Notes under the pieces: generated by a model
Databases searched by the model: none
Told to the model about the DNA's origin: nothing
What the model saw: the letters and a program-made list of their open reading frames with translations, nothing else
In this document: one piece after another, positions 54,640 to 64,000 of the stretch
How the letters are laid out: each line of letters begins with the position of its first letter
How positions within the stretch are numbered: position 1 is the stretch's first letter
Position numbers and translations under genes: made by a program
Source of the DNA: Antennarius striatus
Taxonomy: Eukaryota > Chordata > Actinopteri > Lophiiformes > Antennariidae
Direction of reading: 5' to 3'
NCBI RefSeq assembly: GCF_040054535.1
Contig: NC_090781.1
Coordinates: 19,394,760-19,458,759 of the forward strand
DNA length: 64,000 nt

Positions 54640-54810
54640 TGGCGGTTTGCACCTCTGCCAAGGACGTTATGCTTGTGTTTGTGTTTCCATTAACTTTTTG
54701 GGAGCTGAAGGGTATGGCCCAAAGAACAATCTGTTTGACTTTGGTACTGATCCAGATCATTATTTGGATCCAGCATAAGATTCTTTACCATTGCAGGATA
54801 GAGGTAATTA
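54640..54810 (+). mobile_element. Old interspersed repeat fragment (CCTCTGCCAAGGA type)
   Basis: CACCTCTGCCAAGGACGTTA, then GAGCTGAAGGGTATGGCCCA and TGATCCAGATCATTATTTGG follow the order of a widespread fish repeat (CCTCTGCCAAGGAGGTTATG ... GGGC.AAG ... GATCCAGATCA). It is strongly diverged and its class is not determined here. Confidence 0.5.
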
Positions 54811-55194
54811 TGAGATGTTTTGCTTCTGGCTTCACGCATAATGTCTGCTTGGACAAAGATTACTCAAAAGCATCCTCAAGAGTTCTACCACATATCAAAC
54901 AATTAACCAATCCATGTCAAATTGTGGATATGGTGATTGAACAGCTATCAAACAAAACGATAGGGGCAGGTTTTTACAGTCAATGGGTCATGTTACATGG
55001 GAAAACAGGACAGCTGGAATAAATCCCTGCAGTACATAAAAGCTGATATTGAACCTCATTTGTCCTTTGCACCATCCACAGATGGTTTAGACATGCATGC
55101 ATTCCAAAGACGACATAACTATGTCAATTGCTGAAGAGACTTTTCTTATTTGCATTCTAGTATATTTGCAGCATTCATCATGAAATGATGGACT

Positions 55195-55425
55195 TCATGA
55201 TGTAGCTCAGTGGTAGAGCACATGCTTCACATGTTTGCTGGCCTGGGTTCAGCCCCCCCTAGGCATCTGTAGCCCTGCACAAGCCGGTGTCAACAGTAGG
55301 CCAGTCTTAAGCCTGGATAAATGCATAGGACTGTGGCAGGAAGGGCATCTGGCAAAAAACTTTTCCAAACAAATATGAGCATTCATCTAAACATGGAAAA
55401 AGGATGACACACTGTGGTGATGTGG
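55195..55425 (+). mobile_element. tRNA-Ala-headed SINE with RTE-derived body
   Basis: The head ATGTAGCTCAGTGGTAGAGC (A box) and GCCTGGGTTCAGCCCCC (B box) is closest in layout to tRNA-Ala; the anticodon position reads CAC. The body, AAGCCTGGATAAATGCATAG and GGCAGGAAGGGCATCTGGCA, matches the 5' end of the RTE LINE at 17872-17935, and the distal part CACTGTGGTGATGT resembles the RTE 3' word GCGCTGTGGCGAC. So the SINE joins a tRNA promoter to both ends of an RTE element. Confidence 0.78.
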
Positions 55426-57554
55426 TGGAATGTTTAAAATAAATATGATAAAACACACACACAGCAAATGCAAATGTGTTAGAGAAGTTGAGGCAGAGTG
55501 TTTGCTTTTCTTGGACTCAGATGAGTATTGGCAGTAGACGTATAACTATACTTGCATAACCTATATTGCAAAGATGGTAGTCAGTTCGATATACGGTCGG
55601 TGGACATGTGGTCAGTTGCCAGTAAATCCAGTAAGCGCCCACCACATACACACACATAGCAGAGCTTGGCTACAAGAATTCGACAGAGACTTCAGTTGAG
55701 TGCTAGCTCGACCCCCTGAGATGTCGTTACCAGAGATCTTGTCAGATAAGTATTTGTTGACATTGTTTATCTGCATTATCAATAACATTGTTGAACTTCT
55801 CCACAACCTATGTGTGATTTGAATTGTCAAATAAATATTTTATACTTGTGTTCTTTGTCCTGTCTTAAGAAAACCTCTCTCCACCAAAGTGACACCTAAT
55901 GGGACAACCTAAAGGAAGTTTTCATCAGGAATGACTGGCTTGGATAAAGGACGTTAACATCATGGCATTTCCGGCATGGGCCGGAACAATTGCTGACACC
56001 GTTATGGAAACGGTGTTGCTTGTATTTCTGAATCCAAATTTACAAATGGTAACAGAATACAGAAAATAAAGCACACTTATTGTGTAGTCAGCTGGAAGGC
56101 TATTTTTAGGACAGGTAAGCACATGCAGCAATAACACCCTCATTAAATCGAGTCTCCACGAGCTCACAAATCCTATTGAAATGACAAGTGTAACCGGAGG
56201 TCTCAGCTCGGATCTGAATGTAGATCAGCCCGTTCCATTGTGAAGGAAAGGGTGAACAATTCATTGGAACACATAATCCAGGCTTGTTATCTGTCTCAGT
56301 CTATGTTTCTAGGACTTATCAACCTCCCTCATTCATCTGTCTCTGCTGGTAGCTGCACTGAGGTAGGCGTGTGTCTGTATGTGTATGTGTGTGTGCACTT
56401 CTGTGTTTTATTGCTTCCATGAAATTACAACCCCTCCAGTGTCAAACTCATTCTATAAAGGCCCTTATCACTGGGTGAATATACCAACTCTATAACCCCT
56501 ACAAGGAGAGAAACAAAGACTAAGAGAAAGAGGTGGAAAAGAATGAGCAAGAGACAGTGAAAGGAAGACAAGAGGCCAAGTAAAAGAAAAGAAATTGTAT
56601 AGCATGGCAGAAATGGGGGGAAAAAAGTGGCTTAGAAAGGAAAGTTAAGAGTTATGAGGAAACTAATAAATATAAAGATATTTCCACAAGCCTGGAAGCT
56701 TCTACTTTCGTTCCATGTGTCTCCCGCCATCCCTTCTTTCATTTATTTCTTTACAGGCACTACCTTAAAAAATGTTGAGATCTCCTGCACATTATTGGTC
56801 ATGGGTGAGGACATAATGAAGAAACTGCATGAAGGGATGGAGTTCTTCAGCGCTTGTACAGTTTTATGTGTGGGAGAAACACTTTGAGACGAGAGAGAGG
56901 GAGATATGGGAATGAGAATGAATGTTCTCCGCGGATCGTCAAGGGTACACTGGTCTTTATTGGTTTTACATCCTTTTTTATTCATGGAATTTATAATATT
57001 CACTTCATCCAACTTTTCTTCCTTTTTGGCTTATCTCAAACTTTCTTACTCCACATGTCTGTCTCTCGTATTGATTTCCATTTGGGATTTTCCTCTTACT
57101 TTACCATCTCTTTATGTCTTTCTTTTTTCCATTCACCTTCATTTCTTCCTGGAGTAGATAGTGGCATTCCTCCAATTTGTCCTGTTGCTGCTCTTCCTTT
57201 TCTCATGGACAGTGAGCCATCACCAGCTTTCTGTCTCAGGGTTGACTTGGCTCTGGTTTTCTTGTTTCTGCTCTTCCTTCTCCCTCGGCCTCTAATCGGC
57301 TTTTCCAGGTTTGGGATCATCTCTTCCTAACTTTGCCCTCTCGTGGTGCCACAGGATTATCCCCATCGAAGAGGCCGGACTTCCTGCTTGATGAGTGAGA
57401 GTCTGTGTGTGAGCGATTATTCTACACATGTGTACGTGCACACGTGTTTGTTAGCCTGTGTGTGCATCTTTAGTTGTTGTTGTTTTTTTTCATACCCCTG
57501 ATCCTCTGTAATCACTTTGAGACAATCCTATAATACCCTTTAGGTTCAAACAAT
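55426..57554. other. Non-coding with paired hairpins and CT-rich tract
   Basis: No gene is recognised. Adjacent hairpins lie at 55969-55986 and 55996-56016. The part 56950-57330 is pyrimidine-rich on the + strand and 56500-56640 is purine-rich. Confidence 0.4.
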
Positions 57555-57683
<129 letters not shown>

Positions 57684-57871
57684 TCAGTGGACCATCTCAA
57701 TCCTTGTGGATACTCAGAGAATCCACAGAGACACACATTCATACAGGTGTGGTTGCAATCAGGAACGACCTTTTCATGTCTTTAAATAAAATGAACAAGT
57801 GTAACTTCATAGACATTGAAAACTCATGTTATTAACATGCAGCATCATATTTGCATCTATATACTGTATAT

Positions 57872-58244
57872 ACAGTGATCCCTCATTACTCGCAGTTAAT
57901 ACGTTCCAGGACCACCCACAAATAACGAAATTCCGCGATATAGTGACATACTATTTATTGTATTATTTACTGTAATTTAAAAATTTATGAATCCTCCCAT
58001 ACTGATATCAAATCAACTATCTGTATTACCTTTTCCAACATGCTTATAGACTGTTTACAGCACTTTTAAGTGTTTCTTTAATACACGGAAGTGCGCTGCG
58101 TTTCCGAGACTCACAGAACGCAGTGCGCCTCCGCATGCTGTTAGCCAATAGAATGCGCGTACGGTATCACATGATAACTTATTAAAAATCTGCAATGAGG
58201 TGAAGCCGGTCATCTTAAAGTGTGAATGCGCGGGGGATTGCTGT
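57872..58244 (+). mobile_element. MITE with ACAGTGATCCC termini
   Basis: The left end ACAGTGATCCCTCATTACTCG and right end GCGGGGGATTGCTGT form imperfect terminal inverted repeats in TA-rich flanks. The inside has ACGTTCCAGGACCACCCACA and GAAATTCCGCGATATAGTGA, typical of a widespread fish/reptile MITE type. It is non-coding, about 370 bp. Confidence 0.7.
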
Positions 58245-61200
58245 TATATAATCGTAATCCAGCACAAATTTATAGCATTCAGTAGTTTCACTTTCAGCAC
58301 TGCGGATGGCTCAGATATGATCCCAATTAGTTTCAGTGGAATTTAAAATGGTCCATGAAATCTGATACTAGTAAAGAGCAGACTGAAGGCTTGGCACTGA
58401 CATTAAAAAAGTGTCATCTGCAAAGAAATGTGCATGACAGTTTTTTAAACATTTGCATATAGCAATCTGCTCATGTTTGTGCACCCTAGTTGTTTCTGTA
58501 GTGTGCTTTATGCTGCACTGGTGGAACTATAGTCCAGAGTGTTGCTTGAAATTAATAGTCGCAGTTTAATCACTGCTGATCAACCACATGGTACTACAAC
58601 TTCAAGCTGATAGGGAACAGAAGACTTGGCAGCCATTTATGGACTGGCATTTACTCTTCGAGTGTCCCTCCTTCTTTTGTTCTTGTGTTCACACTCGTTT
58701 CCATCACTCCATCTTGTCTTTATTTAACTGGCTCAGTGTAAAGGTCCTGCTGTCAGCCTCCACCTGTCCCTGTCACAGTAAACAAAGACAACCAGGAAGC
58801 CCAGCGTTCTCCCTGTTGTCTGTCTCTTCTCACTTGCTTTCTTCTCCTACTTTTTTTTTGGTCTCATCTTGATCCTTTTCCATGTTTTCCCTCCCTACTT
58901 TGCTTCATCTGGCATTTTTCCCTTTCTCTTTATCGCACCCGCGTCTTTTCTCGCCCAAACTTTTTTTTCCTTTGTTTTGCTTCCATTCTGTCTAATCCAT
59001 TTTCTTATTCATTCTGATTTTCGTATTTGCATCCCGTGGCCTTCTGACAAAATTATCCCATCATTGTCTTTGTTGTGTCTCCCTGCTTTTAATTCTCTAT
59101 GGTCATTAGGCCCACTGAATATTTCTGGAACTGTCTTTTCTGTGAGATTATGATCTCAGTGAACACAAACTGAGTTTACTTTCACATAAAAGAAGACAAA
59201 ATTGCAAACCTTCTGTCTCAGTGATGCCCTTTCCTCCTGTGAAGTGTAGCTTTTTAAATTCTGGCCTGGTTTACCATGTACAGAGCCTCAGCAGACTGCA
59301 AATGTCTGCATTATGCAAATCACTTCCTCCCCGCACAAAAAAGCCAGGACCAATCAATGTCAATCCTGATTCCCTTGGCCAATCAATGTCATTCCCTCTC
59401 CAACAAAACTGGGTCTAATCGAAAAGGCATTGTTCCTGAGGTGCTGCTTGCTAAGTCAGGTGAGCCAGGGTGTCTAAATTTTTGAAATCCCACTATACAC
59501 AACAGAGTTTCAAGAATACTTCATGTACAAGAGGAAGTGATTGAAGTGGACACAAATAACTTAGAGAAGCAACAATAAAAGGGAGATAATAATCCATCTT
59601 TGCTTATGAACTAATATGACGGAAACTAGCTTAACACTGATACAACCTTAAACACATGAGCACCTAGTAAATGTATCACCAGTCGTGCTTCATTTATCCT
59701 GGAGGATTTTGCACTTGGTGACAGGAGAAATGGATAGAAAGGGTTTGTAGAGAACCAACCTAAATGCTGATGGTGTCATCAGCCCTGCTTTGGGTAAGTG
59801 GGGGTATCATGAGTTAGCTACCAAGGAGACAATGAAAAACAATAATCAAAGTAAAAGTCAAGTGTCAGATTAATCTGGTTGAAGTTATCAATGCCTTAAT
59901 GTTACAACGTTAATGTTAAAATTCATTGGACAATCATGATTATAAGATTATATAAAACAATTCATGAGTCACATTTACCATGTCAGTATATCCATATATT
60001 CATGTGAGCTGTACCATCTCTACTTTGATTTATGTCTGTACAGTGAACACACAATACTCGAAGAGAACACCATCACATTCAGCCATCAGCTCCCCTATTA
60101 TGAGTTTCTCAGTGTGCACAGGCAATGGTTTGTTTGGCACGGAACATATCATCAAATGTCCAACCTATTTGTTTCATTTTCTATATGCAGTCATGATGTT
60201 TGTATCTCATGAAGCGGTGGACTTCCTGCGTCTGTCTCATTACAATCAGTCAAGTTATTTTTAATTGTTGGTGAATCAGCCTTGTGTGACTGATGAAGCC
60301 TCTGGTGCGAGTCATCGTGTCCTCTGCATCACCTACAGACTCTGCAGTAAATTATTAGTAGAGACTAAAAGAAGGGGACAAAAATGTTGCAGCATTGCTG
60401 CTTGTCTCAAATGCATCATCTTGTGTCCATGAGACACATTACGGTGACATGACCTCGAATCCAAGTAACACAGACTGATTTCTGGTTAAAATCTGCCCAC
60501 CAAATTGAAACTATTCACATCAAACTTGCACTGTTATTTTTTTATGTTTCATTTCCTGCCCTCATTTCTTATACTTTCCTATCTCTACCCTCTGCATGAT
60601 AATTAGGAAAGGGAAAATGTCATAAAGATTATTTTAAGGTTGCAGCTGCTTAAAATTCAAACCTAGGGAGGTAGGTGGTCCTATATGATACATGCTGCAT
60701 CCTCTCACTGGGGTTGTAATTGCATCTCAATTCTCTGTACTTTATTGTGCTCAGGGGGTGGAGGGGGGGCAATACAACACCTGATTTTCTAATTACTGCC
60801 TAATGAAAACAAGTGCTCTAGAAGTTGGATGGGGGGGAGGGGGTAAAACTGTAAAGCTAGAGCAGTCAAGACTTATCATTTATAGGTAAAGTTTAACAAA
60901 TTTGTCCTCTGATGTAGCCAGATTGATCAGTTCACCGTTAAAATTGACATTTTCTTCTGGGAAGTACACTCATAGGATCCCCCAGTTGTACTCGATGTTC
61001 CTTATCGATGCGACATTCTCAGCTTAATTCATTTTTAGTATAAAAGTAATGATCAGAGTATCTTTTGCTTGCCTCATTCGAGCACAAGTCTGTGTTTCTG
61101 ATTCCCTACATCAGATATCATGGATAACCACTCCTTCCAAAAATACAAGAACAAAAGGTATATCAACAAATGCTGGCATCCCCTTTAATACTGCATGTTT

Positions 61201-63499
61201 GTGTTCATGCATGCGAGCATCGATGCTGAAATGTGTGTTTAGGGTTAGCATGCACTCCAATCAATTCGCTGCTTCTCCTACAAAATCCATCAACGTCTAG
61301 TCAAGCATAAACAAATGGAGCTGCTTGGACGGAGGGATCAGTGGAAACCACTTAAGTTTCCCATTACTGCACTGTTGAAAAATTATTTTCTTGTAACAGT
61401 AGGTTACAACGCAAGTACTCAAACACAAAGGCACACAGTGTGACAACCGAACACGTTAGACACAACCGTTTGAAGGATTGGGACAATAAACCTGTGTGAG
61501 GGCAAAGGGCAACTTGAACAATAACCGCTGCTGCAGACCAATGAGGTGCCTACTTCACAATGAGGTGGGATTTATGACAAGATACTACCCACACCTCACA
61601 CACACTCACACATAAAAAAGACTTATCCTAGCAGGTTAGCATCCTGATGTCGGTCTTTCTGGCTTCTTTTTGTCTTAGCAGTTTCTTCTGACTCTTCCTT
61701 CACCACCTCATCCTCTTCCTCTCACACTATCTCTCTCTCCATCACCTCCCCTTCTCCTCATTGTCTGGCTCTTTCCTAAATCTCCTTTGATGCTTTCACT
61801 TCTCTTTCCATAGACACATTTGGTCTTTTTCATCCTCTACAGTTTGTCCTGAAACATTTTCATGCTTCCATGCCATCATCTCTCTCTTTCCATCTCTCTG
61901 TCACATTCTTTTCTCTGCACCTGGCCATGATGCTTCCCCCCATAGCTATGGTTTCCCCTCTCCACCTCTATGACAGCTTCACATTAATCATTCCCACATC
62001 CTCAGGAAGGCTACCTTCCTTGCTTTCATCCATTCTAACTCTCTCTAATTTTCTTTATCCCTCTCTCTCTCTCTGTTGAACTTTCCCTTCACCTGGTTCT
62101 CTCATTTTCCCCTTATCCTCACATTCCTCACCTCTCACCTCACTCATATCTCTATTTATGCATCTGCAACAAACCTATTATCCTTCTCCCAGTCATCTCA
62201 TTTCATCACCTGTGGAATGTGTTGCCAAAAAGCTTTTGCATATGAGCTGCGATGCCAATAGAATGTTGTAGTTTCCTTAAATCGTAAAGAAGTGAACGCA
62301 CTTTCAATGTGGAAGAATGAGTCAAACAAGGAAATCTTTTTTTCCATAAATATACTAATTTTCTACAATACTTTAAGTGATCATTGAGGCTGAAATCATG
62401 TAAACTGTTCTCCTGCATGCTTGTATTCCGCTATTTTTTATGTTATTTTTTTTGCTAAAACACTTCTGAGGAATCTAAAAGTAATTATGTGGCCTAATGT
62501 GAAGGAGGGATTCTCAAAGGCCTGTGAGAAAACAAAGGAAAATGTAAATGATGGGGAAATTTCAAAAAATCAAAAGCTGGTTTGCGACACATTGAAGGCA
62601 CTAGAGAGAAATGACTAACAGCCATTCATTTCATTTCTTCAGTCATTTCTAACAGTCTCTTTCACACACTCATTTGTTTTATGGTTCTCTCTTATGCTCT
62701 TAAACACTGTCTAATCCCTGATTAGTGTAGGAAGAGGGCTTTTAATGCTCCTCTCCACTCATCTGCTCCTGAACTGTGACACACAAAAAAATGCTTACCA
62801 CCGCACATGCAGCAAAAGGAATTCACCCTCGCACATATAGTAGCTATCTCAACACGAATAAAACCTGCATCGCTTCTCCGGCTACAACCTGCATTTGCCT
62901 CTTTGTTTCTCTGGCAAACCAGGTACTTGAAAAGGATTTAATAGTATCGAGCGGGTGTAACCAAACACTCAGACAATGTGTTTACCCGGGAGAGAAGCTG
63001 CACTCTAAAAGGAGGTACACATCTGTATACAACCACAGCTGTTAAAATGCACCATAATTGTGTGTGGTTGAATTACAGCGATGTGCAAATTCATGCATTC
63101 AAGCAAGAATGTGGCAGAAAGCTGGAAAAGAAGCAATCAACAAGGGTATACACCGATGCTCTCATTTGGGTGGCAATAACCCCTGTGGTGTGCTTCTTTT
63201 AAATGCACCCACCCTCATATTAGTGCTTCTTAACAAATACTCTCACTATCTAATGACTTTAGATGTGCACTTTTTCACTCAATCATTCCTTTTCAAGCCC
63301 AGTTAAGTCACAGAGGGAGAATATGTTGTGATTATTTTTGGTTATATAAGAGTTGTATAATGTAATTTATGTTCATGAGCATATGTTGGAGAATGAGTGG
63401 GGCAGTGGACTAGAATAGATGATTAGTTGTGGTAATCGGTCAAAAGAGGAATTCCATGTAGTATATATTTCAATTCCACTGTATTATCAGACCGCAGTG
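58245..63499. other. Non-coding, pyrimidine-rich tracts, nothing recognised
   Basis: Two long + strand pyrimidine-rich tracts (58640-59130 and 61640-62190) produce long but low-complexity open frames. G-runs lie at 60756-60768 and 60830-60843. No gene, RNA gene or named transposon is recognised. Confidence 0.4.
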
Positions 63500-63504
63500 C
63501 AGTG

Positions 63505-63605
63505 GTGTCGCACCCAGAGTGTACCCTGCCTCAAGTCCCAAGTCTGCTGGGAGAGGCTCCAGCAACTCTGCGACCTGCGCGCTGGAAGAAGCAGGTACCA
63601 CCACA
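63505..63605 (+). mobile_element. tRNA-type SINE 3' fragment
   Basis: GAGTGTACCCTGCCTCAAGT, TGCTGGGAGAGGCTCCAGCA and GCGACCTGCGCGCTGGAAGA match the 3' module (GTGTACCCTGCCTC...GCTGGGATAGGCTCCAGC...GCGACCC) of the SINE family seen at 29205, 37898 and 38395. Confidence 0.6.
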
Positions 63606-64000
63606 GAACAAAAAGTGAACATGCAGCCACTCTGCTGGATTCACTTTTCCTTCATCAACGCATCCTTTTTAACACAAACTCTTTCCTGAAGTTTGGTGTT
63701 ATAACCAATAACACTTTGTACCATTGTTACATCTAACACCGGTAGTGTGAAAATGGATATGATGTCACCCTTTGCACACACAAAAAACTGCACATTTTGC
63801 AGACAAGTCAGTTCCTGTTAGGTTGGAAAATTCCTGGTACCTCAGAGTCACTCTTTGAAGGTGGAAATGTGATTGTCCACCATCATCTCTGCTGTAACCC
63901 ACAGTTAATAGTATCATCCTTTATGTTTTTTTCAATCTAAAAGAATCACCTATCTCTGGCTTTCAGTGGAAAACAGATGCATATTTTCTCTTTCTTATTA
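63606..64000. other. Non-coding, nothing recognised
   Basis: No feature recognised up to the window end. Confidence 0.4.

Noticed and set aside
55195..55262. Functional tRNA gene
   Set aside because: Stems are mismatched, the terminal pairing is lost and RTE sequence follows directly, so it is a SINE head.
56854..57330. 158-codon hydrophobic open frame that resembles a membrane protein
   Set aside because: The hydrophobicity comes from pyrimidine-rich DNA (Phe, Leu, Ser codons); no family or splice context is seen.

Overview
The window looks like teleost fish DNA. The evidence is an AT-rich background packed with long (CA)n/(GT)n tracts and a set of repeat families common in fish: a near full-length RTE-type LINE, a tRNA-headed SINE whose body comes from that RTE, L2/Rex1-like LINE tails with a TTTCCC..GGGAT..AATAAAGT end, hAT and piggyBac fossils, and a tRNA-type SINE with a GTGTCTGCGTGGG core. 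The species cannot be named from sequence alone. No intact, clearly functional protein-coding gene was found.

Layout. 1-7.7 kb: unique-looking non-coding DNA with one degenerate minisatellite. 7.7-12.6 kb: the only gene-like locus. On the + strand a four-exon gene for a free-standing P2X7-type C-terminal cytoplasmic (ballast) domain runs from 7858 to 10844, with consensus splice sites and a poly(A) signal but two in-frame TAA codons. Facing it on the - strand is a two-exon THAP zinc-finger gene (about 12377 to 11551) with its own poly(A) signal, at least one 1-nt frameshift, and a CCAAT/CRE promoter-like region. Two nested antisense LINE tails fill intron 3 of the P2X7-like gene. 12.6-17 kb: non-coding DNA, microsatellites and a LINE scrap. 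17.86-20.96 kb: RTE LINE with endonuclease and reverse transcriptase, broken by frameshifts.

21-36 kb: mostly unannotatable DNA with microsatellites, a reversed tRNA-SINE carrying an L2-like tail (26.5 kb) and a SINE scrap (29.2 kb). 36.5-38.7 kb: a fold-back DNA element with three hairpins, then two SINEs in the same orientation. 40.8-43.1 kb: a (TA)n tract split by a solo LTR, directly followed by a hAT fossil with a BED-finger exon that is interrupted by another SINE-like repeat, then a MITE end. 45.5-48.2 kb: a diverged local duplication around a LINE reverse-transcriptase remnant. 49.0-51.15 kb: an internally deleted piggyBac flanked by TTAA. 52.3 kb: (GA)n of about 310 bp. 54.6-58.2 kb: an old repeat scrap, the RTE-derived SINE, paired hairpins, a (GT)64 tract and a MITE. 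58.2-64 kb: nothing recognisable except a terminal SINE scrap.

How it fits together: the P2X7-ballast and THAP genes are convergent neighbours that kept gene architecture (introns, promoters, poly(A) signals) while gathering light coding damage. They look like recently decayed members of fish gene families rather than retrocopies. Almost everything else is transposon sediment in several layers of nesting. Protein assignments rest on motif recognition by eye, without database search.
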